NCBI GenBank assembly: GCA_041741415.1
Contig: JBGSKC010000028.1
Span: 62,001-126,000, forward strand
Source: JANQTF01 sp041741415
GTDB taxonomy: Bacteria > Bacteroidota > Bacteroidia > J057
Reading direction: 5' to 3'
Length of the DNA stretch: 64,000 bases
Of this stretch, positions 57,244 through 64,000 are shown in pieces (position 1 is the first letter of the stretch; each line of letters begins with the position of its first letter). The notes below the pieces were generated by a model. It made no database searches. It saw nothing but the letters and a program-made list of their open reading frames with translations, and was not told the DNA's origin. The translations under genes and the position numbers were made by a program.

Positions 57244-58071
57244 ATGGCCCTGGTCCCCAGAGAAATCCTCGAACTCGAGCGCAGAAACAGCCTCATCAGC
57301 GGTGTTTCCACAACGATCATCATGTTGTTGCTGGCGCTGTTCGCATTTTTCTTTACTGCCTACCGCACCCCGAGCCGCCCGCCCGGCAAGGAGTACAAAC
57401 TGGTGGGAGCCATCGACTTTGGTGATAACCGCCAGGGAAGCAAGCAGGTAAACACGCTGGACCGCTCTGTGCCGGATCCCAGCCCCACCCCGCCAGCGCA
57501 GTCACGGCCACAGCCAACACCCAACCCGGTGAAACCCGCTGCTACGCCGCCACGGCCTGTTACCACCCCGGCACCCAAACCCGTTACCACACCAACCACC
57601 ACCCCGGCCAAGCCTGCCCCGCAAACCACCACGCCCACAAAACCTGCCACGCAGCCAGCTCAGCCCACCCAGCAGGTGGATGACGCCTTTACCTACTCCA
57701 GCAACAGCGGCGGTGCCAACCAGGGAAATGCCGAGCCAGGCTCTGTCGGAAACAGCGGAACACCCGCCACCAATAACCTCGATCCCAGAGGGATGTACTC
57801 CTTTGGCGAGGGGGTCGGCGGCGGTGCCGGTGAAAGAACCCCGGTCTCCGTGCCATATCCCGTTTACGACTCGCAAGAAGAGGGAGCCATCAAGTATGAA
57901 TTTTTCATTGAGCCGGACGGCTCCGTGAGCTACGTACGGGCATTGCCCAACAACAAGCCCGAGCTGGCCAAACTGGGCGAAGAATCTATTCGCAAATGGA
58001 GGTTTACCCCGCAGCCAGGCACTGCCCGCCAGCGCGCAAGGGTTACCATTACCTTCCGGTTGAGAGGCTAA
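57244..58071 (+). CDS. TonB-like energy transducer
   Basis: A 275-residue inner-membrane protein. A cytoplasmic head (ALVPREILELERRNSLISG) is followed by one membrane helix (STTIIMLLLALFAFFFTAY), a long Pro/Thr/Lys periplasmic spacer (repeats of TTPAPKPVTTPTTTPAKPAP type) and a C-terminal domain with FFIEPDGSVSYVRALPNNK and SIRKWRFTPQPGTARQRARV-like sequence (IRKWRFTP) typical of TonB. It would energise outer-membrane receptors such as the SusC transporter in this window. Neither exbB nor exbD is adjacent. The start at 57244 leaves out a weak upstream extension. Confidence 0.87.
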   Translation: MALVPREILELERRNSLISGVSTTIIMLLLALFAFFFTAYRTPSRPPGKEYKLVGAIDFGDNRQGSKQVNTLDRSVPDPSPTPPAQSRPQPTPNPVKPAATPPRPVTTPAPKPVTTPTTTPAKPAPQTTTPTKPATQPAQPTQQVDDAFTYSSNSGGANQGNAEPGSVGNSGTPATNNLDPRGMYSFGEGVGGGAGERTPVSVPYPVYDSQEEGAIKYEFFIEPDGSVSYVRALPNNKPELAKLGEESIRKWRFTPQPGTARQRARVTITFRLRG

Positions 58072-58109
58072 TGAAGGCTCAAAAACCAGCGGAAAACTAA
58101 TATGATCGG

Positions 58110-58763
58110 TTAATTCGACCCTAGCTCCTCCTCCATTCGCTGAATTTCATCGCGAATGCGTGCCGCCTTCTCATAGTTCTCACTGGCAAGTGCCTGATCA
58201 AGCTGGGTTTTCAGATCGGCCAATTGTTCGTTGGTAGGAGCTTTGCCCGACGGTTTGGGCTTGGAAGGAATAATTTCATCCTCTTCCTCGAGCGGGTCGG
58301 ATTTTTCAATCTCAGCCAGTGAATATTCCCCCTCTTCGGCTTCCTCGTCATTTTCCACCACAATTCCTGCTTCCTGGATCACGTGCTCAAGGCAATAAAT
58401 GGGCGCACGGGAGCGCACGGCTATCGCCACTGCATCACTGGGACGGCTGTCGATCTCGTGGACAACATCTTCGAGCGTTGACATCATGAGGCGTGCGTAA
58501 AAGATGCCTTCTTTGAGGTCATTGATCACGACCTCCATCACTTCGATCCCAAAGTGCTGGGTGAAGTTGTAGATCAGGTCGTGGGTCATGGGCCGGTTGG
58601 TTTTAATTCCTTCCAGCTCTAAGGCAATGGCTTGGGCTTCGGCCCCTCCAATGATGATCGGCAAACGGCGCTTTCCATTGGTTTCACCCAGGATAAGGGC
58701 ATAGTGGCCAAGTTGTGAATGGCTGGATGATAGCCCAATGATCTCTAGTGGAATTTTCTTCAC
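58110..58763 (-). CDS. Bifunctional nuclease family protein (DUF151) with UvrB/UvrC motif
   Basis: A 217-residue cytoplasmic protein. The N-terminal DUF151 domain has the pattern GHYALILGETNGKRRLPIII, IGGAEAQAIALELEGIKTNR-type sequence (split as GAEAQAIALELEGI) and SRPSDAVAIAVRSRAPIY. A flexible acidic linker (EEAEEGEYSLAEIE) leads to a C-terminal UvrB/UvrC-like helical hairpin (LKTQLDQALASENYEKAARI, RDEIQRMEEEL). Plant and archaeal relatives have RNase/DNase activity, but for this phylum the role is not known. Start at 58763. Confidence 0.88.
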   Translation of the reverse strand: MKKIPLEIIGLSSSHSQLGHYALILGETNGKRRLPIIIGGAEAQAIALELEGIKTNRPMTHDLIYNFTQHFGIEVMEVVINDLKEGIFYARLMMSTLEDVVHEIDSRPSDAVAIAVRSRAPIYCLEHVIQEAGIVVENDEEAEEGEYSLAEIEKSDPLEEEDEIIPSKPKPSGKAPTNEQLADLKTQLDQALASENYEKAARIRDEIQRMEEELGSN

Positions 58764-58883
58764 GTGAATCTGATTTGATCCCTACCCCTTTGAAAACCTG
58801 AGGTTGGAAGGCGCAGAAAAAGGCGGAAATGAGTTGATCAAAATTAGCAGAAAATCACGCATTCCAAAAATACAGATCCCCCT

Positions 58884-58919
58884 GAAAAAAGAAAGGGAGA
58901 AAGCACAGCGCCCTCTCCC
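58884..58919 (-). terminator. Terminator after etfA
   Basis: On the minus strand GGGAGA pairs with TCTCCC (58914-58919 and 58895-58900) and the hairpin is followed by TTTCTTTTTT. It lies about 15 bases beyond the etfA stop. Confidence 0.65.
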
Positions 58920-58933
58920 CCTTCCTGATGCTT

Positions 58934-59890
58934 TTATGCTGCCTGGACGCGCTTAATTGACTCCACCAACTGAGGCACTACCTCGAAGAGATCCCCCACG
59001 ATTCCAAAATCTGCAATTTTGAAGAAAGGCGCTTCGGGATCTTTGTTGATCACCACGATATTTTTCGATGAGCTCACCCCTGCCAGATGCTGAATCGCGC
59101 CGCTGATCCCGATTGCGATGTAGAGGGTAGGGGAAATCTGGATACCAGTTTGACCAACGTGCTCGTGGTGAGGCCGCCAGTCCATGTCCGAAACGGGTTT
59201 AGAACAAGCCGTGGCTGCACCCAGCAAGGAGGCAAGCTCTTCAATCATGGACCAGTTTTCGGGGCCTTTCATGCCGCGGCCTGCAGACACTACGACCTCT
59301 GCCTCGGTGAGCGAAATTCCTTCGGAAGCCTTGATCAGTTCCAAGGCAATAGCATCAATGCCTGCGGATGGGGCTTCTACCGATTTAACCTCAAACGATA
59401 CCGGATGTTCTTCAACATGGTAGCCATTGGTTTTCACCGTGATGACCATTCTGTCAGCATTAACCTGCACTTCTTCCACCCCTTTGCCAGAGTAGGAAAG
59501 GCGGCTGGCGTCGAACTGGCGGGCTGGATCAGGCACAGATACAAGGCCGGAGAGCGCAGCAGCGCGCAATTTTACTGCTACCCTGGGGGCAACTGCGCGG
59601 CCCAGGTAGCTTTGTGCAAGCACCACGGCTTTTGCACCCACCAGATCGGCCACTTTGGCAATGGCTGCGGCATAGGCAGCATTGACAAACTCATCGCCAG
59701 AAACTTTGTGAATCACAGACACCCCGTGGCGGCCCAGTTCTGCATAAGCAGATTCTTCGGCCTCCCCCACGACTACTGCCTCAAGGGAAGCGCCGAGTTG
59801 TTGAGCCAAATCATAAGCAAAGGTAGCAGCTTCCAGCACGGGCTTTTTGAACGTACGGGAGGAGCTTTCTGCAAAAAGAAGTACAGACAT
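58934..59890 (-). CDS. etfA: Electron transfer flavoprotein, alpha subunit
   Basis: FAD-carrying subunit that accepts electrons from acyl-CoA and other dehydrogenases and passes them towards quinone. The 318-residue product has the N-terminal ETF fold (SVLLFAESSSRTFKKPVLEA) and the C-terminal FAD domain with VVVSAGRGMKGPENWSMIEE, GQTGIQISPTLYIAIGISGA and INKDPEAPFFKIADFGIVGD, the complete ETF-alpha signature. It follows etfB after 47 bases on the same strand. Confidence 0.98.
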   Translation of the reverse strand: MSVLLFAESSSRTFKKPVLEAATFAYDLAQQLGASLEAVVVGEAEESAYAELGRHGVSVIHKVSGDEFVNAAYAAAIAKVADLVGAKAVVLAQSYLGRAVAPRVAVKLRAAALSGLVSVPDPARQFDASRLSYSGKGVEEVQVNADRMVITVKTNGYHVEEHPVSFEVKSVEAPSAGIDAIALELIKASEGISLTEAEVVVSAGRGMKGPENWSMIEELASLLGAATACSKPVSDMDWRPHHEHVGQTGIQISPTLYIAIGISGAIQHLAGVSSSKNIVVINKDPEAPFFKIADFGIVGDLFEVVPQLVESIKRVQAA

Positions 59891-59937
59891 ATGGATGGAT
59901 TGCTGATGCGAGTAATGAAGGAAAAGGGGCAGAGAGA

Positions 59938-60687
59938 TTAGATCAGGCCTTTGGCCACGAGAGCGTCCACGAGCTGGCCAGCCTCCGCAGGTTGAAAATA
60001 GCGGGTGTTGCCTTTGGCAGGCGGGTAGCTGAGCGCCACCGTTTTAACTTTTTCGTCGGCATCTACGGGCGACACCACCGAAAGCGGCTTTTTCCGGGCA
60101 CCCATGATGCCACGCATGTTGGGAATGCGCCATTCTGCAATGCCTTTCTGGCAGGAAACCACGGCTGGCAAGGGCAGTTCCATGAGTTCTTCCCCGCCGT
60201 CCACTTCGCGGCGAACGGTCGCAGACTCGGCTTCGTCGCTGGCAATCTCGAAATGGGTGGCGTAGGAAACAAAGCTGAAGCCCAGGTGCTCGGCCACCAT
60301 GCCAGGCACCATGCCGCCATTGAAATCGATCGATTCCTTCCCTGTGAAGACCAGGTCAAACTCTTTGCCTTCGCAATACTTGGCAATCTGGCGGGCCACA
60401 AACCCGGCGTCCATTGGCTCAGCATGGATTCGAACGGCGTCGTCGGCCCCAATGGCCAGGGCACGGCGCAGGGTAGGCTCCACCTCCGGTCCGCCTACAC
60501 ACAAAGCCGTGATGGCTACCTTCTTTCCCTCTTCCTGCAAATCAATCGCCTTGGAAAGGCCATATTCGCAGTAGGGGTTGATGATGAAAGTAACGCCAGT
60601 TTTGTTGAGCTTGCTCCCGTCCTCCTCAAATTGGATTTTGGTGGTGGTATCGGGCACATGACTGATACAAACCAGGATCTTCAGCAT
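59938..60687 (-). CDS. etfB: Electron transfer flavoprotein, beta subunit
   Basis: AMP-binding partner of EtfA. The 249-residue product contains the ETF-beta pattern LKILVCISHVPDTTTKIQFE, INPYCEYGLSKAIDLQEE, the recognition region FTGKESIDFNGGMVPGMVAE and ends with IMGARKKPLSVVSPVDADEK. The start at 60687 is preferred over a non-conserved extension upstream. First gene of the etfBA operon; divergent from a small TPR gene, with a shared 45-base promoter space. Confidence 0.98.
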   Translation of the reverse strand: MLKILVCISHVPDTTTKIQFEEDGSKLNKTGVTFIINPYCEYGLSKAIDLQEEGKKVAITALCVGGPEVEPTLRRALAIGADDAVRIHAEPMDAGFVARQIAKYCEGKEFDLVFTGKESIDFNGGMVPGMVAEHLGFSFVSYATHFEIASDEAESATVRREVDGGEELMELPLPAVVSCQKGIAEWRIPNMRGIMGARKKPLSVVSPVDADEKVKTVALSYPPAKGNTRYFQPAEAGQLVDALVAKGLI

Positions 60688-60708
60688 AAGAATGGTATTT
60701 TTTTCCTG

Positions 60709-60716
60709 CAAAGATA
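60709..60716 (-). promoter_or_regulatory. Minus-7 element candidate for etfBA
   Basis: TATCTTTG on the minus strand matches TAnnTTTG exactly, 22 bases before the etfB start. A TTG at the standard distance was not found, so only half of the promoter is supported. Confidence 0.45.
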
Positions 60717-60732
60717 TAGCTTTCCTCGCACT

Positions 60733-61062
60733 ATGGAAAACCAACGACTCGTCCAGTTGTTATCCTTTCTGGAACAAAGCCCAAACGATTCTTTCACGAG
60801 ATACTCCCTGGGGCTGGAATATCTTTCTCAGGCAGATTATTCTTCGGCGTTGGGGTATTTCGAACAGCTCCTTGCACAGGATCCGGGCTACCTCGCCACT
60901 TACTACCAGCTTGGGCGCTGCCTCCGCCTTCTTCAACGAGACCAGGAAGCCATGACCATCTACAAGGCCGGCATCGAAAAAGCCCGCGATGCCCGCAAGC
61001 AGCACACCCTCGCAGAGCTGCAAAATGCCCTGCTCAACACAGAACTAGGTGAAGAACCCTGA
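60733..61062 (+). CDS. Small TPR-repeat protein
   Basis: A 109-residue protein with three helical TPR units: FTRYSLGLEYLSQADYSSAL, then LLAQDPGYLATYYQLGRCLR and AMTIYKAGIEKARDARKQHT. It has no signal peptide or membrane segment. Probably a scaffold for protein-protein contacts; no specific partner is indicated. Divergent from etfB and followed by the Nfu gene after 57 bases on the same strand, with a TAGCTTTG minus-7-like element at 61081-61088 between them. Confidence 0.8.
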   Translation: MENQRLVQLLSFLEQSPNDSFTRYSLGLEYLSQADYSSALGYFEQLLAQDPGYLATYYQLGRCLRLLQRDQEAMTIYKAGIEKARDARKQHTLAELQNALLNTELGEEP

Positions 61063-61119
61063 GTTCACAGCCTTTTTCATTAGCTTTGCAGCCTTATTTG
61101 AATTTCCACCGAAGATCTC

Positions 61120-61698
61120 ATGAAGCGCTCTGCCATCCTCCACATCGAAGGCTCGCCCAACCCAAACGCCCTCCAGTTTGTGCTGGAAAACGGCATTCTC
61201 ACCGAAGAACCCTTTGAGTACAGTGCCTTCGCCGAAGCACAAGATGCCCCCCTGGCCCGCAAGCTCCTCATGATCCGCTACGTTGACCGCGTCATGATCA
61301 ACAACAACACGGTTACCGTAGTCAAAAAAGAAGGCCAGGGACCCGACTGGAAGGAAATCGCTGTGGAGATCAAAACCATGATCCAGCTTCACCTCGAAGC
61401 AGATGAGGCCATCCTCTACATCGGAGCCCGCCAGCTCGAGCACAAACCCACCAACGACCCCGTGGCTTCTGTCGTCATTCAGCTGCTCAATAAGCACATT
61501 CGCCCGGCAGCCCAGGAAGACGGCGGCGATATTTTGTTTGAATCCTACGAAAACGGGGTGCTCAACCTCAGCATGCATGGTGCCTGCCACCACTGCCCCT
61601 TCGCCCGCCAAACAATCAAGGAAGGGGTTGAGCAAGTCGTCATTTCCGCCATGCCGGAGGTAAGGAAAGTGACTGCCAACGGCAATCGAATCGTTTAA
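61120..61698 (+). CDS. nfuA: Nfu/NifU-type iron-sulfur scaffold protein
   Basis: Carrier that builds and delivers [4Fe-4S] clusters. The 192-residue product has the N-terminal Nfu domain (EGSPNPNALQFVLENGILTE) and a C-terminal NifU domain (LNKHIRPAAQEDGGDILFES, then GACHHCPFARQTIKEGVEQ) with the CxxC pair (Cys at CHHCP). Structure fits the NfuA type rather than the three-domain NifU. lipB starts seven bases downstream; Nfu proteins are known to restore the auxiliary cluster of lipoyl synthase, so the pairing makes biochemical sense although lipA itself is not here. Confidence 0.93.
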   Translation: MKRSAILHIEGSPNPNALQFVLENGILTEEPFEYSAFAEAQDAPLARKLLMIRYVDRVMINNNTVTVVKKEGQGPDWKEIAVEIKTMIQLHLEADEAILYIGARQLEHKPTNDPVASVVIQLLNKHIRPAAQEDGGDILFESYENGVLNLSMHGACHHCPFARQTIKEGVEQVVISAMPEVRKVTANGNRIV

Positions 61699-61705
61699 CT
61701 TGCCC

Positions 61706-62422
61706 ATGAAAACCTCCCCGCCCTCCCGCCAGCTTGTTCGCTTTCTCGACCTTGGCCACATCGGCTACCAGCAGGCCTGGGATCTTCAGGAATCGCTCCT
61801 GCGCGTCAACACGGGGCTCAAACAGGCCGCTCACGGGCTCCCTCCCCACAAAATTGATACCCAGCACTACCTGCTCTTTTGCGAGCACCCCCACGTGTAC
61901 ACCCTGGGCAAAAGCGGCTCCGAGGCCAATCTTCTGCTTCCTGAAACAGCATTAGCCGAACGCGGCATCGGCTTTTTTCGCATCAACCGGGGCGGCGACA
62001 TCACCTACCACGGGCCCGGACAAATCACAGGCTACCCAATTCTTGATCTTGAAAAATTTCGCCCGGACCTCGGCTGGTATCTCCGCACCCTGGAAGAAGT
62101 CATGATCCGGCTGTGTGCCAGCTATGGCCTCGAAGCAGGCCGGGTGGCAGGTGCCACCGGCGTGTGGCTCGGCATCGGGACTCCTGAAGAAAGGAAAATC
62201 TGCGCTTTCGGCGTCAAATGCAGCCGCTGGATTACCATGCACGGCTTCGCCTTTAACGTCAACACCGACCTCTCCCTCTTCGATCACATCGTTCCCTGCG
62301 GCATCGACGACAAGGCTGTTACCTCCCTCCAGGCTGAGCTGGGCGGGGAACTGGATATGGAAGAAGTAAAAGGCAGAATCAGGGAGCTGTTTGCGGAGGA
62401 GTTTGGATGCGAATGGGGGTGA
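61706..62422 (+). CDS. lipB: Octanoyltransferase LipB
   Basis: Transfers the octanoyl group from acyl carrier protein to lipoyl domains, the first step of lipoate synthesis. The 238-residue product has RINRGGDITYHGPGQITGYP, the catalytic lysine in FGVKCSRWITMHGFAFNVN and the catalytic cysteine in DHIVPCGIDDKAVTSL. The ATG at 61706 is used; a TTG at 61700 is an alternative. It follows nfuA by seven bases, so the two form an operon. Confidence 0.97.
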   Translation: MKTSPPSRQLVRFLDLGHIGYQQAWDLQESLLRVNTGLKQAAHGLPPHKIDTQHYLLFCEHPHVYTLGKSGSEANLLLPETALAERGIGFFRINRGGDITYHGPGQITGYPILDLEKFRPDLGWYLRTLEEVMIRLCASYGLEAGRVAGATGVWLGIGTPEERKICAFGVKCSRWITMHGFAFNVNTDLSLFDHIVPCGIDDKAVTSLQAELGGELDMEEVKGRIRELFAEEFGCEWG

Positions 62423-62459
62423 AAAAAAATCAGGAGCCCGCCCCAAAGCCAGCTCCTGA
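62422..62459 (-). terminator. Terminator after the OmpH genes
   Basis: Eight-base stem (TCAGGAGC, GCTCCTGA at 62430-62437 and 62452-62459), followed on the minus strand by eight T. It abuts the convergent lipB stop and lies 28 bases after the OmpH stop. Confidence 0.88.
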
Positions 62460-62487
62460 CGGATTTTCCAACAAACAAAAAGGGAAC

Positions 62488-63030
62488 TTATTCGCCCTCA
62501 GTTGTCTGAACGGGGATATTGAGCTTTTGCATCAGCTTGATGGTCACATCGTCTTCAGTAGGGCCATAGAGGACCATGGTGGAACCAGTGCCATCTACTT
62601 TACTCACGATGAAGTCGTAGCCATTCTCTGTAGCGACAGAATCAATGGCTGCTTGCAATTTGTCGATCACAGGCTGGAGGAGTTCCTGACGCCGTGTCAT
62701 GAGCTTGGCTTCAGCATCGGAGGTGGACTTGGAGATGTCCTGATCGAGTTGCTGGAGTTCTGCTTCAAGGGCCGCGAGCTGGGCCTGATCCGGGTTAGCG
62801 CCTTCGCGCATTTCCATATACTCCTGGAGCTTGGTTTGGCCATACTGCTGCTTCACCTGCAGCGACTCGGTGAGCTTTTGCTCATACACGCTGAGCTGCT
62901 GCTGCATGGTTTGGGTTTCAGGCATGCGGCTGAGCACAGCCTGAATATCGGCATAGCCGATTTTGAGTTGGCCGAAGGCCTGGCCCGCGAAGGTGAGGGT
63001 GGCGAGCAGTATGAGGGATGCGATTCTCAT
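62488..63030 (-). CDS. OmpH/Skp-family periplasmic chaperone (second copy)
   Basis: A 180-residue periplasmic chaperone that would hold outer-membrane proteins during transit. A signal peptide (RIASLILLATLTFAGQAFGQ) is followed by the Skp core: the start KIGYADIQAVLSRMPETQTM, a long coiled-coil arm (residues ~45-115, QQLSVYEQKLTESLQVKQQ) and a returning strand (IDSVATENGYDFIVSKVDGT). The start at 63030 is chosen because it opens the signal peptide. It is 64 bases after the first OmpH gene, which is in the same orientation and is a clear paralogue. Confidence 0.93.
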   Translation of the reverse strand: MRIASLILLATLTFAGQAFGQLKIGYADIQAVLSRMPETQTMQQQLSVYEQKLTESLQVKQQYGQTKLQEYMEMREGANPDQAQLAALEAELQQLDQDISKSTSDAEAKLMTRRQELLQPVIDKLQAAIDSVATENGYDFIVSKVDGTGSTMVLYGPTEDDVTIKLMQKLNIPVQTTEGE

Positions 63031-63094
63031 GTTCGATGAAATTGATTGAGTAGAATCAACAGATTCTTTTGGGTAAAGGGCTGGAGAGGAATGG

Positions 63095-63655
63095 TTATTC
63101 TTCTTCGGTGAGCTCGGCTGGAATGGGGATGCCAAGGCGCTCCATCAGGGTCTTGGTGAGGTTGTGTTCTTCGCCGCCAAAGAGCACGATGCTGGTGCCG
63201 GAGGAGGAAGTATTAAAAATATAAGTAAAGCCTTGCTCTTTTGCGAGGCTGTCGATGGCTGCTTGCACCTTGTTGAGCACGGGACCAAGGCGTTCTGAGC
63301 GGCGGGCGATGAACCTTTGCTCGGCGTCCTGCTGGCTTTTAGCCAGTTCATTCTGGAGTTTTTCCAGTTCCGCCTGCATGGCAGCGAGCTCGGTTTCCGG
63401 AAGATTTTCGCCTGCTTCGGCTGCGCGCTCCTGAAACTCGGCCAGGCGGGTCTGGAAGTAGTCCTGCTTCACCTGAAGGTTTTTTGAGAGCTGCTGCTGA
63501 TAGGTGTTCAACTCCTGATCAACCACTTTGGCCTCCGGCATGAATGCGAGGATCAACTCCAGGTCGGCGAAACCGATCTTCTGTGCCTGGGCAGTGCTGA
63601 ACGCGCCCACAACAAAGAGGGTGGCCAACAAGTACTTTACCATTCTGTTCTGCAT
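63095..63655 (-). CDS. OmpH/Skp-family periplasmic chaperone (first copy)
   Basis: A 186-residue paralogue of the downstream gene. The signal peptide (VKYLLATLFVVGAFSTAQAQ) is followed by KIGFADLELILAFMPEAKVV, the coiled-coil arms (NTYQQQLSKNLQVKQDYFQT) and the closing strand (IDSLAKEQGFTYIFNTSSSG). The ATG at 63655 is used; a second at 63643 opens the signal peptide more tightly. A minus-7 element (TATCTTTG, complement at 63676-63683) lies upstream. Tandem Skp genes downstream of bamA are common in this phylum. Confidence 0.93.
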   Translation of the reverse strand: MQNRMVKYLLATLFVVGAFSTAQAQKIGFADLELILAFMPEAKVVDQELNTYQQQLSKNLQVKQDYFQTRLAEFQERAAEAGENLPETELAAMQAELEKLQNELAKSQQDAEQRFIARRSERLGPVLNKVQAAIDSLAKEQGFTYIFNTSSSGTSIVLFGGEEHNLTKTLMERLGIPIPAELTEEE

Positions 63656-63931
63656 GTTTTCTTTCTAAAGTCGGGCAAAGATAAGGCCTTTTTCATTCCT
63701 GTGGAAGTGGCAGATTTTCGAATTTCCACCTATTGGCCCTTTCTCCTTTTCGGGAATGTTTCTTCTCAGGGTTTTCTCTTCCATGAGGGGTGAAATGGCC
63801 ATTTTCCACAAAAAAACATCAGCGTTGAGACGATCTCCTGCCGTGGGGTCACTATCCCGCTTGCAGAAGCCTGCCCGACGCCGATGTTTGCAAGTTGATA
63901 AGGCTAAAACGGAGAGGTAAGACCCCTCGTG
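63656..63931. other. Upstream region of the OmpH pair, no gene
   Basis: About 275 bases with a TATCTTTG minus-7 candidate on the minus strand (63676-63683) and one more TTTTCCACA 9-mer (63793-63801). No complete promoter, gene or RNA is recognised. Confidence 0.5.
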
Positions 63932-64000
63932 CTAGTTATTGCCATCAGCCTCAGGGCCATAGCCAAGCTCTGTCAGCACCTCGTCGCTCACGTCGAAAAT
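63932..64000 (-). CDS. Third OmpH/Skp-family gene, C-terminal end only
   Basis: The last 22 codons and stop of a gene that starts beyond the window's right edge. The tail IFDVSDEVLTELGYGPEAD resembles the C-terminus of OmpH proteins (DVTDEV-type ending). It suggests at least three Skp-type genes in a row, presumably behind bamA. Only the short tail is visible, so the family call is inference. Confidence 0.6.
   Translation of the reverse strand: MFDVSDEVLTELGYGPEADGNN

Overview
The window is a chromosomal segment of a member of the Bacteroidota, probably from the Saprospiria/Lewinella side of the phylum (the lineage is inference). The evidence is type IX secretion (T9SS) sorting domains on three large secreted proteins, a SusC/SusD pair, promoters of the TTG-N19/20-TAnnTTTG kind, a bS16 with a long acidic tail, tandem OmpH/Skp genes, and almost no Shine-Dalgarno sequences. 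No plasmid or phage backbone is visible. Most of the window is housekeeping DNA with one clear accessory island at about 38.4-46.9 kb.

Layout. 0-2 kb: end of the division cluster (ftsA 3' end, ftsZ). 2.3-7.7 kb: a small envelope protein, ribD, the SRP RNA just upstream of ribD, bamD, the rpsF-rpsR-rplI operon and an MscS channel. 8-12.4 kb: a BlaI-type repressor and an M56 (BlaR1-like) sensor with two palindromic operators, a PLP-dependent dehydratase, and an alpha/beta-hydrolase homologue that has lost its nucleophile and its catalytic histidine. 12.4-18.6 kb: a cluster of DnaA-box-like 9-mers in front of a lone parA, a TPR-adenylate cyclase, rpmE2, a GlmU-like protein and tpiA. 18.6-24.4 kb: a gene-poor stretch, a T9SS protein, tRNA-Ser(TGA) beside a duplicated and decayed copy of its own 3' end, and a long FG-GAP lipoprotein. 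24.5-33.2 kb: SusD, SusC, a T9SS SGNH esterase and a secreted dienelactone hydrolase, together an outer-membrane nutrient-acquisition locus. 33.3-38.4 kb: mrp, rimM, rpsP, a small membrane protein, an AraC-type regulator and a bicupin.

The accessory island (38.4-46.9 kb) holds bipartite palindromic repeats, an AT-rich orphan gene, a type IIG restriction-modification gene and a compact three-gene operon led by a TIGR04255-like protein. The restriction-modification gene is the main surprise. About 390 codons of repeat DNA, with a DUF559 (PD-(D/E)XK/Vsr-like) endonuclease module in the middle, are inserted in frame just before the methyltransferase motif I. The same repeats lie outside the gene at 38.5-38.75 kb. 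I read this as a repeat-borne DUF559 element sitting inside a defence gene without breaking its reading frame.

46.9-64 kb returns to core genes: aconitase, aroQ, xerD, a giant T9SS Calx-beta protein, a methyltransferase/thioredoxin pair, a TonB-like protein, a bifunctional nuclease, etfBA, an Nfu-type Fe-S scaffold next to lipB, and a run of OmpH/Skp chaperone genes continuing off the right edge. The functions fit a heterotrophic aerobe with an active outer-membrane assembly and secretion machinery (BamD, Skp, T9SS cargo, SusCD, TonB) and complete central-metabolism enzymes.
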